From Desulfovibrio ferrophilus (GTDB taxonomy: Bacteria; Desulfobacterota; Desulfovibrionia; Desulfovibrionales; Desulfovibrionaceae): 64,000 nt of DNA. The translations under genes were made by a program, and so were the position numbers. The stretch is from NCBI RefSeq assembly GCF_003966735.1, contig NZ_AP017378.1, positions 2,190,905-2,254,904 of the forward strand, in the 5' to 3' direction. This document shows positions 34,136 to 42,457 of this stretch, piece after piece (position 1 is the first letter of the stretch; the number at the start of each line of letters is the position of its first letter). The notes below the pieces were generated by a model. It was given only the letters and a program-made list of their open reading frames with translations, was not told the origin of the DNA and made no database searches.

Positions 34136-34420
34136 CTATTCGCTGCTCAACGCGTCCACAGCAGCAACACAGATGGCCACCGCCGACTGAGCATCCTCAG
34201 CCATGAATTTCGTCTCGTCCTTGGAAAACACCGCCCGCCACAGGCTATCGTCCAGACTCTTGGGGCAGCAGTCCTTCATTGCAAAGGAAAACCCCTTGGC
34301 CTCCAGGCACTCCGCAAGCTGTAAGGCGGCGCTGATGTCCTTGGTCGGGTTGGCAGGCATTTCGTCACCAAAAACTTGTTGAAGCTGCTTTTCCACTTTT
34401 TCGATTTTAGCGTCGGGCAT
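34136..34420 (-). CDS. small hypothetical protein
   Basis: The product has 94 residues and is acidic and mostly helical, with adjacent cysteines (KDCCPKSLDDSLWRAVF). GGAGAAAA precedes the ATG. I do not recognise a family. It lies between the TatD remnant and the intact TatD gene and is AT-richer than the main operons. Confidence 0.6.
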   Translation of the reverse strand: MPDAKIEKVEKQLQQVFGDEMPANPTKDISAALQLAECLEAKGFSFAMKDCCPKSLDDSLWRAVFSKDETKFMAEDAQSAVAICVAAVDALSSE

Positions 34421-34574
34421 ACATTTTCTCCACTATCAACTCAAAATGAATCGTCAAAAAACCTTTCAGTAGACACACCAACCAGTATTGAACGCAGATA
34501 ATTTTTCATCTCATGAGTCCCCAGGCAAGAGGCGCACCCAACCACCACTAAGCCCTTGCCCAAAAGCGTAAGAG

Positions 34575-35411
34575 CTATTCCTCATCCAGCCTGAAAAAGC
34601 GCGTCGCATTCTCCGCCGTGACCCGCCAAATCTCTTCCAAGGGCAGCCCCTTGGCCTCGGCCACGGCCCGGGCCGTAAAACCGATAAAGGCGGGTTCATT
34701 GCGCTTGCCGCGCCACGGGTCCGGGGCCAGGAACGGGCAGTCGGTTTCCAGCACCAGCCGGTCCATGGGGATCATTTCCACGGCCTCGCGCAGCTCGTCC
34801 ATCTTCTTCCAGGTCACCGCACCGGGGATGGAGATCATCCAGCCGTTGTCCAGCACCCGCCGCGCAAAGGCCGTGTCCCCACCAAAGCAGTGCCAGAGCA
34901 ATGGCCTGTCCTTGAAGCCTTCGGCCTCCAAAACCTCAAAGGTCTCGTCCAGAGCATCGCGGGAATGAACCACCATCGGCCGATCGACCTCGCACGCCAG
35001 TTGCAGCTGTGCGGCAAACACCCGACGCTGCACGTCGCGCGGTGAATAGTCGTAATAATAATCCAGCCCGGCTTCGCCCACGGCTTTCAGGCGCGAGTCC
35101 GAAGCAAAAGCCGCACGCATGGCGCTTAGCGTCTCGTCGGTCCAGCCTTTGGCGTCGTGGGGATGAACCCCCAGCAGGAAGAATACCCCGGGCCGGGATT
35201 CGAACAACCCGCGCCCCTTCTCATAGGCCTCAGGCCCCAGAAAGACCTGACCAATCCGTGCGACACCACAGGCCTCGGCCCGGTCCAGAACGGCATCCAA
35301 ATCTTCGGCAAAAGGCTCCATATCCAGATGGGCATGGGTCTCCACACCACCTGTCGGCAAGCCTAGGGCTTCGGGCAACTCTCTGGGCTTCTTGTTCTTC
35401 TTCTTTCCCAT
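34575..35411 (-). CDS. TatD-family metal-dependent hydrolase
   Basis: The product has 278 residues from the ATG at 35411, which has GGGA six bases upstream. An ATG at 35423 would add four residues but sits directly on the preceding terminator's T-run. Metal-binding residues are visible in ETHAHLDMEPF, GEAGLDYYYD, PMVVHSRDA, LLWHCFGG and LVLETDCPFLAPDP. TatD proteins are magnesium-dependent DNases/deoxyribonucleases in the cytoplasm. A lysine-rich N-terminus (GKKKNKKPREL) precedes the barrel. Confidence 0.92.
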   Translation of the reverse strand: MGKKKNKKPRELPEALGLPTGGVETHAHLDMEPFAEDLDAVLDRAEACGVARIGQVFLGPEAYEKGRGLFESRPGVFFLLGVHPHDAKGWTDETLSAMRAAFASDSRLKAVGEAGLDYYYDYSPRDVQRRVFAAQLQLACEVDRPMVVHSRDALDETFEVLEAEGFKDRPLLWHCFGGDTAFARRVLDNGWMISIPGAVTWKKMDELREAVEMIPMDRLVLETDCPFLAPDPWRGKRNEPAFIGFTARAVAEAKGLPLEEIWRVTAENATRFFRLDEE

Positions 35412-35423
35412 TTCGTATCCCAT

Positions 35424-35448
35424 AAAAAGGCCTGCGTCGGACGCAGGC
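35424..35448 (-). terminator. terminator of the glycosyltransferase gene
   Basis: On the minus strand GCCTGCGT pairs with ACGCAGGC around three bases and is followed by CTTTTT. Confidence 0.85.
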
Positions 35449-35489
35449 GCAATGTTTTCAGATCACCCCACCCCAAGGGCGGGAACGCA

Positions 35490-36506
35490 TCACAAAGAGC
35501 CCAACAGCTTCGGCCACAGTGCGAGCACAGCCTCACGCTGCTGCTGCACGGAATAGGCAGCCGCCGTGATCCGCGCCTGTTCCACGGCCTGGGCATAACG
35601 TGGATCTTCCTGTGCCACCCATGTGGCAACACGTTCCAGAGCCAGCGCCGCAGCAGCCACATCGGCATCCACTGCGAACAGCCCATTACCGCCCCAGGAA
35701 ACCTCGCGCAGAGGGAACCACGGCTGGGCCGCGCCGGGGATGTCTTCAGCCTGACGCATGTAGTCAAACCCGCCTAGACCGCCAAAACCGACGACCGGAC
35801 AGCCACAGGCCATGGCCTCCAGCGGGGGCAGTGGGCAGCCCTCTGGATAGCCCATGGCCAGAAAAATATGTGCACGTTTCAGTGTCGCGGCCACACCGTC
35901 CAGCTCCAGGCCCTCAATGGGCAACCATTCGATCTCGGGCGCTCCCGGCGTTCTCGCAGCTCGCGCTTCGAGCATTGCCCGGACCTGTGCGGCCAGTGCC
36001 TTGTTCTTGCGGGGCATGAACGCCACGCGCACAGGACTGACGGCCTTGGGGACCTCCGGCGCCTGGAAACGTTCGGGGTCAATCCCCGGACGCAGCACGG
36101 GGACCTCTCCCCCCAGGCACTCACGAATATACCAACCCACAGGGTCTGACACCGCCAGGAACGAGACGTCCAGCTTGTCCCAACTCACGCCAGGAGGCAG
36201 CGCGGAAAACAGATAGGCCCAGTTCTGAACATAGACCACGGTCCTTGCTCCGGCCTGAAGCCCGGGAGCCAGGGCATTAACCCAGCCTTCGGGCACAAGC
36301 CAAAGGTCGTCGGGAGTCAACGCCAACGCGTCCCATGAGATCACGGGCACATCCCGGGAGATCTCCGGGGCCTCATGACCGCCTTCACGCGTGACCAGAG
36401 ACACGGGCAAACCGCCCGCATGCAGATGCGCCGCCACCTGATGCAGCACATAGGTACCGCCAGTGGCCTTTCGCAGAGGAGGAAGAAAGATGTAAGTCTT
36501 GGTCAT
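35490..36506 (-). CDS. family 4-like glycosyltransferase
   Basis: The product has 338 residues with a GT-B style layout. The N-terminal half begins TYIFLPPLRKATGGTYVLHQVAAHL. The C-terminal half has GYPEGCPLPPLEAMACGCPVVG, the sugar-nucleotide contact and E-x7-E region of GT4 enzymes. Donor and acceptor are unknown. It is followed 21 bp upstream on the same strand by a membrane-protein gene, and the two probably share a transcript. Confidence 0.85.
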   Translation of the reverse strand: MTKTYIFLPPLRKATGGTYVLHQVAAHLHAGGLPVSLVTREGGHEAPEISRDVPVISWDALALTPDDLWLVPEGWVNALAPGLQAGARTVVYVQNWAYLFSALPPGVSWDKLDVSFLAVSDPVGWYIRECLGGEVPVLRPGIDPERFQAPEVPKAVSPVRVAFMPRKNKALAAQVRAMLEARAARTPGAPEIEWLPIEGLELDGVAATLKRAHIFLAMGYPEGCPLPPLEAMACGCPVVGFGGLGGFDYMRQAEDIPGAAQPWFPLREVSWGGNGLFAVDADVAAAALALERVATWVAQEDPRYAQAVEQARITAAAYSVQQQREAVLALWPKLLGSL

Positions 36507-36527
36507 ACTGCCTGTTTAGCTACGCCA

Positions 36528-37034
36528 TCACGAAGCCCGTTGCAAGGCTCGTTCGCGCCCCCGTGCGAGCAGTTGTTGCAGTACCAGCAGCCCCATGAAG
36601 GACAGCGTCCCTCCCATGAACACCGAGCCTCCGCAAGCCACGGCAATTCCCAAAGCCACAACAGAGGCCCCAAAAAAAATGGCCGAATCCTTCCTGCCAT
36701 TACGCCCGCGAAGCACTATCCAGAGACAGACTCCCAATGAGGTCAACGCCACCCACGCAAACAGGCTCCCGGAACCCAACCGGGCATACCAGCCAAGGGA
36801 TGTCCAGAATTCCACCAAATACAGTACGGCACCACTGATCAGCCAGAGGTTGGTGCCCAGATACAACGGCTCAATCCGTCGGGTAACAATATCCATCAGC
36901 AGGACCACGACACCCAGGCCACCTGCCGTCAGATAGGCCATTCGCCAATCCACACCACCGGCGCCACTGCGCATGAACCACAGGAAAACCGCCAGGGGCG
37001 CCCAGCGCAACACATTGAAAAGCATCATCTTCAT
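36528..37034 (-). CDS. hypothetical membrane protein
   Basis: The product has 168 residues from the ATG at 37034, which has GGAAA six bases upstream (the frame extends to 37079). Five to six hydrophobic segments are present (LTAGGLGVVVLLMDIV and SAIFFGASVVALGIAVACGG among them), and the C-terminus is basic. No family was recognised. It is probably co-transcribed with the glycosyltransferase downstream. Confidence 0.7.
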   Translation of the reverse strand: MKMMLFNVLRWAPLAVFLWFMRSGAGGVDWRMAYLTAGGLGVVVLLMDIVTRRIEPLYLGTNLWLISGAVLYLVEFWTSLGWYARLGSGSLFAWVALTSLGVCLWIVLRGRNGRKDSAIFFGASVVALGIAVACGGSVFMGGTLSFMGLLVLQQLLARGRERALQRAS

Positions 37035-37081
37035 ATGGTTTCCATAGCCCTGCAAAAGCCCTGGTGCAAGGTCGAGCAATC

Positions 37082-37112
37082 AAAAAAGAACCGACCCCAC
37101 TCAGGGGCCGGT
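37082..37112 (-). terminator. terminator upstream of the membrane-protein gene, ending the hsp20 transcript
   Basis: ACCGACCCC pairs with GGGGCCGGT with one mismatch; a run of six T follows on the minus strand (37082-37087). Confidence 0.75.
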
Positions 37113-37244
37113 CCTTCATTTAGTATTGCATCTTCTCCATGCTGCCAGAAAGACAGCTCCAGTCAGTCATTTTCCCAAGCATCCACTTCTCTCATCTGCG
37201 GTAAGATACCAAGCTCAAGCGCAGTTCGGAACCGCAACCGGACC

Positions 37245-37365
37245 GGGAGAGGTTTGGGTGGTCGGATGCAAGGCGCAAAGGAATTTCAAGCTCGCCGCGT
37301 ATTTGGCATACGCTAGGGCTTGAAATCCCTACGGCAACGAAGCAGATGGCTGCTCAAAACCTCCC
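37245..37365 (-). repeat. palindromic intergenic element, copy 2
   Basis: Outer arms GGGAGAGGTTT (37245-37255) and AAACCTCCC (37357-37365) pair with a two-base bulge, three bases from the hsp20 stop codon. Boxes AAGGCGCAA and GGCAACGAAGCAGATGG are present. The inner stem ATTTCAAGC (37283-37291) / GCTTGAAAT (37318-37326) plus GCGTAT/ATACGC forms the hairpin. Confidence 0.8.
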
Positions 37366-37367
37366 GA

Positions 37368-37733
37368 TCATCCGGCCTTGATCTCAATCCGCTTAGGCAC
37401 AGCCTTCTCGGCCTTGGGAAGGTGCAACTCCAGCACCCCGTTATCCACGTTGGCCTTGATCTTTTCGCGGTCTACGGTGTTGGAGAGCTTGAAGGCCCGG
37501 CGATATTCGCACCCACCGAACTCGACCTCGATGAACTTCTCGTCGGCTCCGGGCTCGAAGCAAGCACGCCCGGTAACGACCAACTCGTTTTCATTGAGAT
37601 CGATGATCAAATCCTCCTTGGCAACACCGGGGACGTCCATGAAGATATGAAAGCCGTCCTCGCGCTCCAGAATATCGGAGGGTTGACGATAGCGGGGCAG
37701 ATTCTCTTCGTGCTTTTGGATGTCGTTTGTCAT
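37368..37733 (-). CDS. Hsp20 small heat-shock protein (second of a pair)
   Basis: The product has 121 residues. The alpha-crystallin domain runs from about residue 20 (REDGFHIFMDVPGVAKEDLIIDLNENELVVTG) to NVDNGVLELHLPKAEKAVPKRIEI, with the C-terminal R-I-E-I standing in for the I-x-I oligomer motif. It is an ATP-independent holdase. It follows the first hsp20 gene by 13 bp with an AGGAGGTC ribosome site. The two probably form mixed oligomers, which is inference. Confidence 0.93.
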   Translation of the reverse strand: MTNDIQKHEENLPRYRQPSDILEREDGFHIFMDVPGVAKEDLIIDLNENELVVTGRACFEPGADEKFIEVEFGGCEYRRAFKLSNTVDREKIKANVDNGVLELHLPKAEKAVPKRIEIKAG

Positions 37734-37746
37734 GACTCTTGACCTC

Positions 37747-38157
37747 CTAGGAAACTGCGATATCGATCTTCTTGGGCTTTACCGAATCGGCCTTGGGCAG
37801 GTCGATCGCCAAAATGCCGTCCTTCAGCGTAGCGCGAACCTGGTCGCGTTCCACAGGCACGTTCAGGGTGATCACACGCTGAAAGGCACCCGCCGGACGC
37901 TCCTGACGAAAATACTTGCCCTCGGGGGCCTTTCGCTCACCCTTGATGACCAGATTCTTGTCCGTCAGAGTCAGCTCGATGTCTTCCATGCTGATCCCGG
38001 GAATCTGGGCGCGCAGTTGGATGGCATCTTCGGTCTCACTGATGTTCAGTGGCGGATAGGCAACCCTGCGCTGGCTGAGGCTTGTGGGACCGAAAAAATC
38101 CTGGAACAACTTGTCCCAACGCGGGACGTCATAAAAGGAACCATAATCAATCACCAT
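37747..38157 (-). CDS. Hsp20 small heat-shock protein (first of a pair)
   Basis: The product has 136 residues. The variable N-terminus (YGSFYDVPRWDKLFQDFFGP) is followed by the alpha-crystallin domain (AIQLRAQIPGISMEDIELTLTDKNLVIKGERK) and the ending LPKADSVKPKKIDIAVS, where I-D-I is the oligomerisation motif. GGAGGTTACAGAA precedes the ATG. The sequence differs considerably from the second copy, so the pair is old rather than a recent duplication. Confidence 0.93.
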   Translation of the reverse strand: MVIDYGSFYDVPRWDKLFQDFFGPTSLSQRRVAYPPLNISETEDAIQLRAQIPGISMEDIELTLTDKNLVIKGERKAPEGKYFRQERPAGAFQRVITLNVPVERDQVRATLKDGILAIDLPKADSVKPKKIDIAVS

Positions 38158-38202
38158 TTCTGTAACCTCCGTAATGTTAACAGAAGTTCGTGTTCGATGA
38201 TT

Positions 38203-38230
38203 AAAATAAGCAGGCCGAAAAGGTTGTCAA
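38203..38230 (-). promoter_or_regulatory. promoter of the hsp20 pair
   Basis: On the minus strand TTGACA and TATTTT are spaced by 16 bp, about 45 bp before the first hsp20 ATG. A vegetative-type promoter fits better than a sigma-32 type, since no CCCCAT-like -10 is visible. Confidence 0.55.
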
Positions 38231-38300
38231 GAGAGGTCGAAAAAGTCGGGCAGGGGAGAAGAAAAATCAAACGAACAACCAAGACTTGAACGCTACACCT

Positions 38301-38335
38301 GAAACAGGCCCGGTGCAATGCGCCGGGCCTGTTTC
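38301..38335 (-). terminator. stem-loop after trm112
   Basis: A perfect 13-bp stem GAAACAGGCCCGG / CCGGGCCTGTTTC with a nine-base loop lies about 30 bp after the Trm112 stop. Confidence 0.75.
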
Positions 38336-38365
38336 ATGATCAAAGCAAAAAGAATAAAGCGGCAG

Positions 38366-38563
38366 TTAATCCTGCGCCACCCCACCGGGCCACTCGGCTT
38401 CGGCTATGGCCTCTTCCACCAGCATGATGGGGATTTCATCCTTGATGGGGTAAACAACCTGGCACTGCGCACAGTGCAGGCCATCCTGTGCCGGCAGCAG
38501 GCCAATCTCGCCTTTGCACTTGGGGCAGGCCAAAATATCCAACAGTTCCTTGTTCAGCGTCAT
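38366..38563 (-). CDS. Trm112-family protein
   Basis: The product has 65 residues. Zinc-binding CPKC (residues 13-16) and CAQC (31-34) with the ending YPIKDEIPIMLVEEA are typical of the Trm112/YcaR family. Eukaryotic Trm112 activates methyltransferases; the bacterial role is unclear. AAGGAGGAATGA precedes the ATG. It is divergent from the PHP-domain gene. Confidence 0.88.
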   Translation of the reverse strand: MTLNKELLDILACPKCKGEIGLLPAQDGLHCAQCQVVYPIKDEIPIMLVEEAIAEAEWPGGVAQD

Positions 38564-38698
38564 TTCATTCCTCCTTCTCGAGTGGGTTCAGCTATACCCG
38601 CTTTGCGCCTTGGCCTCAAGGCGTCGTTGACACCCGGTTTTCCATGCCCTAGCAACAAGGGACCATCAACGTTCAGCAGCAAGAACAAGGAGCCGCAC

Positions 38699-39559
38699 AT
38701 GCCCGGCATCGATCTCCATACGCATTCCACCATTTCAGACGGCACCCTAACCCCCACGGAACTTGTGGCTCTGGGCAAACGAAGTGGGCTCAGAGCCTTG
38801 GCTCTGACGGATCATGACATCACCGACGGTTTGCCCGAAGCCCTTGCCGCCGGAGTCGAACACGATCTGGAGATCATCCCCGGCTGCGAACTGGCCGTGG
38901 ATTCGGCCACCGGATTCATGCACATTCTGGGGCTTTTTCTGCCGCCTAACCCCGTTCAACTGAATGCCAAACTGGAATGGCTGCGCGAACGCCGTGCAAG
39001 TCGCAACACACGCATCTGCGACAAACTCCAGTCCCTGGGGCTGGATGTGACTTACGAGCGCGTTCTGGAGATTGCCGGAGACGGCACAGTGGGCCGCCCG
39101 CACATTGCCAAAGCCATCATCGAAGCCGGCGGAGCAGACAGCGTCCAGAATGCCTTTGACGTCTATATCGGCGACAGCGGACGAGCCTATCTGCCCAAGG
39201 ACAAGCTGACTCCCGAGGAAGCCATCCCCCTGCTCAAGAAAGAAGGCGCCACCGTCATTCTGGCCCATCCCTATACCCTCAAGCTGGACGGCGAACCTGA
39301 GGCCCGACGCATCAAGGATCTCAAGGAGATGGGCCTGGACGGTATCGAGGTCATCTACACCGAGCATACCCGCACCATGACCGAAAAATATGGTAAACTC
39401 GTCAAAGACCTGGATCTGCTGGCTTCCGGTGGTTCGGACTTTCACGGCACGGTCAAGCCCGACATCAGTCTCGGCAAGGGCCGAGGCGGACTGCACGTGC
39501 CTTACGCCCTGCTGGAGGCCATGAAGGAAGCCAGAGCCAAGCAAGGGCTGCCTGTCTAA
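38699..39559 (+). CDS. PHP-domain phosphoesterase
   Basis: The product has 286 residues from ATG 38699 (AAGGAG ribosome site; the open frame upstream is not part of the gene). The PHP metal motifs are DLHTHSTISDGTLTP (residues 5-19), LTDHDITDG, IPGCELAV, ILAHPY and GSDFHG. It resembles the RNase AM/YciV group, which removes phosphate from 3',5'-nucleoside bisphosphates and trims RNA 5' ends. The exact substrate is inferred. The U32 peptidase gene starts one base after the stop. Confidence 0.88.
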   Translation: MPGIDLHTHSTISDGTLTPTELVALGKRSGLRALALTDHDITDGLPEALAAGVEHDLEIIPGCELAVDSATGFMHILGLFLPPNPVQLNAKLEWLRERRASRNTRICDKLQSLGLDVTYERVLEIAGDGTVGRPHIAKAIIEAGGADSVQNAFDVYIGDSGRAYLPKDKLTPEEAIPLLKKEGATVILAHPYTLKLDGEPEARRIKDLKEMGLDGIEVIYTEHTRTMTEKYGKLVKDLDLLASGGSDFHGTVKPDISLGKGRGGLHVPYALLEAMKEARAKQGLPV

Positions 39560-39560
39560 T

Positions 39561-40790
39561 ATGAATATCTCTCTGCCTGAGCTGCTGGCCCCGGCCGGCA
39601 ACCGCGAAAAACTCACCACCGCTCTGACCTATGGTGCAGATGCCGTCTACCTAGGTGGCCCGGCCTTGAACCTGCGCGCTCCCAGCGCCGGTTTCAGTTG
39701 GGACGAACTGGCCGAAGGCCTGAGGCTGACCCATGAAGCCGGTGCCCGGGCCTATGTTTGCATGAACGCCCTGCCCCGCCAGGAGCAGATGCCGGCTGTG
39801 CGCGACGCCCTGGAACGCCTCTCTGAATTCCATGGGAATCAGGCCCCGGACGGATTGATCATCGCAGACCCCGGCGTGCTGGCGCTCGCCCGGCGCATCC
39901 TGCCGGAGATGCCGCTGCATCTCTCGACACAGGCCAACACCGCCAATGCCGAATCCGCTGCGTTCTGGCAGGAGATGGGCGTTTCGCGAGTGAATCTGGC
40001 GAGGGAATTATCGCTGCGGTCCATGGGCGCCATTGCGCGCCAGTGCCCGGACCTGGAACTGGAAGCCTTTGTGCACGGTGCCCAATGCATGGCCATTTCG
40101 GGCCGCTGCATGCTTTCGGCACACATGAACGGACGCTCAGCCAACCAGGGGTTATGCACTCATCCCTGCCGTTTCCAGTACAAGACCACTGCCGTACGCC
40201 TGGAAGAATCCACGCGCCAGGGGCAAGACACCTGGGAAGCCGTGGAGGAGGATGGGCACACCTCCATCTTCGCCCCCGAGGACCTGTGCCTGATCAAATA
40301 CGTGCCCTGGTTCATGCGCACGGGGCTGGCCGCCCTGAAGATCGAAGGACGCATGAAATCCGGCGGCTATCTGGTCCACGCCGTGGACGCCTATGCCACG
40401 GCCATGGCTGATTTCCGGGCCGGAATCTTCCGCCCGGGATTGTACCTGGATGAACTCATGAACACGGCTTCGCGCCCATTGGGAACAGGCTTCTTCCTGC
40501 CAGGGCGCAAGGCGCTGTATGGTCAGGCCGAGGCCCCGCGCCCCATTCTGGCTCGGGTTCTGGCCCGCCGAGCGGACAATGCCTGGGAAGTGGCCGTGCG
40601 CCACCGCTGGAATGTGGACAGGCCCATCACAGTCCTCAAGCCCGGGCTGAAACGCCCCATCATCGCAGCGGGGGATTATGCCTTGGAAAAACTGGATGGA
40701 GAGCAGGTCGACGTTATCCATTCGGGTATGACCATCGTGCTTCGCTGTGAATCTAAAGATATTCTAGAGAATCTCTATTTAAGAGCCTGA
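39561..40790 (+). CDS. U32-family peptidase
   Basis: The product has 409 residues. Family hallmarks are PELLAPAGNREKLTTALTYGADAVYLGGPALNLRA at the start, the cysteine-containing ELEAFVHGAQCMAISGRCMLSAHMNGRSANQG, and PEDLCLIKYVPWFMRTGLAALKIEGRMKS. Known U32 relatives (TrhP, RlhA) hydroxylate tRNA or rRNA bases rather than cut proteins, so RNA modification is plausible. It is coupled to the PHP phosphoesterase, also an RNA-linked family, and converges on the larC-like gene. Confidence 0.88.
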   Translation: MNISLPELLAPAGNREKLTTALTYGADAVYLGGPALNLRAPSAGFSWDELAEGLRLTHEAGARAYVCMNALPRQEQMPAVRDALERLSEFHGNQAPDGLIIADPGVLALARRILPEMPLHLSTQANTANAESAAFWQEMGVSRVNLARELSLRSMGAIARQCPDLELEAFVHGAQCMAISGRCMLSAHMNGRSANQGLCTHPCRFQYKTTAVRLEESTRQGQDTWEAVEEDGHTSIFAPEDLCLIKYVPWFMRTGLAALKIEGRMKSGGYLVHAVDAYATAMADFRAGIFRPGLYLDELMNTASRPLGTGFFLPGRKALYGQAEAPRPILARVLARRADNAWEVAVRHRWNVDRPITVLKPGLKRPIIAAGDYALEKLDGEQVDVIHSGMTIVLRCESKDILENLYLRA

Positions 40791-40822
40791 TCGTCTGGAA
40801 CCAAACAGGTTTCCCCGACGGG

Positions 40823-41539
40823 CTAGTGTTCATCCAGTAGCACCAACCGGAGTCCACCGCAGCCTTGCCCCAGATCATGAGTGCCAAAGGAGCGCCCCAC
40901 CTGCCGCACAACGCCTTCGGGACCGTGTACGAATTCGTCCACGACCTGATCAATGATCAGTGCGCCGGTGGGGGTCAGGATTTCCAACTCGAACTCCGTA
41001 GGTGACACGGGCTTGCCCTTCATCAGTTCCAGAGTCGCTGGCGCAGGCAGGGGCAACGTACCATGGGCACACTCCACCTTGCCGCCAAACCAGGGCAGCG
41101 TCGAACACAGCACCCGGGTCACACCCAGAGCTTCCAACCCGTAAAACGCACCCGCAACATCGATCAGCGTGTCCACGGCACCCACTTCGTGAAAGTGCAC
41201 CTCGTCCACGCCGATGCCATGCATCTTTGCCTCCACCTCTGCGAGACGCACAAAAGCCGTAGCAACGCGCCCGCGCACGACTTCGGACAGCGGCAGCCTC
41301 TCCACGATACTCATAATTTCCGGCAGGTGCCGCAGGGGTTGCACCCCCGGTGCATCAATGGACAACCTCCGGCCAGCCAAGCCGTGAACCCGCACCTCCG
41401 GCGCATCCAGAGCAATGGAGATACCAGCCTGTCCCAGGGCTTTCACCAACGGTTGCAGGTTCAGCCCCATATCCGCAAGGGCGGCCAGAAACATGTCTCC
41501 ACCCAGACCAAACCGGCAGTCGATGAACAGCTTTGCCAT
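40823..41539 (-). CDS. larC: LarC N-terminal domain (LarC1-only) protein
   Basis: The product has 238 residues from ATG 41539, giving KLFIDCRFGLGGDMFLAAL, which matches the start of LarC (DUF111). Further LarC motifs are VHFHEVGAVDTLIDVAG and TLPLPAPATLELM with LTPTGALII. It stops at LRLVLLDEH, the position where full-length LarC (about 400 residues) passes into LarC2, the part that binds CTP and inserts nickel. No LarC2 coding sequence follows in any frame; the next DNA is the end of the U32 gene. Function may be partial or supplied in trans. Confidence 0.8.
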   Translation of the reverse strand: MAKLFIDCRFGLGGDMFLAALADMGLNLQPLVKALGQAGISIALDAPEVRVHGLAGRRLSIDAPGVQPLRHLPEIMSIVERLPLSEVVRGRVATAFVRLAEVEAKMHGIGVDEVHFHEVGAVDTLIDVAGAFYGLEALGVTRVLCSTLPWFGGKVECAHGTLPLPAPATLELMKGKPVSPTEFELEILTPTGALIIDQVVDEFVHGPEGVVRQVGRSFGTHDLGQGCGGLRLVLLDEH

Positions 41540-41726
41540 GCACCCAATCCCCACTCTGCACGTATGAGTCGCACACAATGCACTTTACTGATTGAAAAGA
41601 ATCTTCACCTATGAGATTTTACAGAAAGATTACATCGGCAACTAGCCGAAAAACGGATAGAAAACCAGCAGTCACCCATTCCCCCTCAGGATAGCGGGGA
41701 TCGACCAAACCAAGGAGGCCTGAGAT

Positions 41727-42401
41727 ATGCTCGTAGGCAACTGGATGAGCAAGGAACCCGTCACAGTGACCCCTGAAACCTCCATGATGCGTGCATCCAA
41801 GGTCATGAAGGACAAGAACGTGCGCGGTCTTTCCGTGGTGGACAAGAACGGCATCCTGCTCGGTATTGTCACTGATCGCGACATCAAGGAAGCATCACCG
41901 TCCAAGGCCACAACCCTGGACGTTCATGAATTGTACTACCTGCTCTCAGAGATCAAGGTCCAGGATATCATGTCCACCAACCTGGTCACCATCCAGGAAG
42001 GCGAGTCCGTTGAGAAGGCCGCCGTGCTGATGCTGGACACCAAGGTCGGAGGACTGCCCGTGGTGGACGACGCAGGCAAGCTTGTGGGCGTGATCACCCA
42101 ATCCGACGTGTTCGAAGTCCTGATTTCCATTACCGGCGTGCTCCACGGCGGATTCCAGGTCGCCATCGACCTGCCCGACGACCAGGGCACCCTGGGTGGT
42201 CTTGTGGGCCTGCTCAACAAGCACAACGCCCGCATCATGAGCATCCTGACTGCCTATGAGCCGGAAGACGCACCCACCCGCCGAGTCTTCGTCCGCATCC
42301 AAGACATGGACAAGGCCCTGCAAAAGACCATGATGGAAGAACTGAAGTCCCAGTACAATGTGCTGTTTACCCTGCGTGAGGAGATTCAGCATTCGCTGTA
42401 A
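41727..42401 (+). CDS. CBS-pair protein with C-terminal ACT-like domain
   Basis: The product has 224 residues. Two CBS motifs (residues 1-60 and 75-140: VGNWMSKEPVTVTPETSMMRA and VQDIMSTNLVTIQEGESVEKA) are followed by an ACT-like region (GGFQVAIDLPDDQGTLGGLVGLLNKHNARI). Such AcuB-like proteins sense adenine nucleotides or amino acids in the cytoplasm. The controlled target is unknown. AAGGAGGCCTGAGAT precedes the ATG. It is a single-gene unit with its own terminator. Confidence 0.9.
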   Translation: MLVGNWMSKEPVTVTPETSMMRASKVMKDKNVRGLSVVDKNGILLGIVTDRDIKEASPSKATTLDVHELYYLLSEIKVQDIMSTNLVTIQEGESVEKAAVLMLDTKVGGLPVVDDAGKLVGVITQSDVFEVLISITGVLHGGFQVAIDLPDDQGTLGGLVGLLNKHNARIMSILTAYEPEDAPTRRVFVRIQDMDKALQKTMMEELKSQYNVLFTLREEIQHSL

Positions 42402-42424
42402 GGCTCCCCTGAAGAATCAAACAG

Positions 42425-42457
42425 GCCGTCGCTCCGGAAGGGGCGGCGGCTTTTTTT
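42425..42457. terminator. terminator shared by convergent genes
   Basis: GCCGTCGCTCC pairs with GGGGCGGCGGC around GGAA (two G-U pairs), and seven T follow. Confidence 0.88.

Noticed and set aside
36375-36740. Plus-strand frames across the glycosyltransferase/membrane-protein junction
   Set aside because: Antisense shadows without family similarity.
40753-40953. Frameshift continuation of larC into LarC2
   Set aside because: All three minus-strand frames after the stop were read; none gives LarC2-like sequence, and the DNA is the end of the U32 gene.
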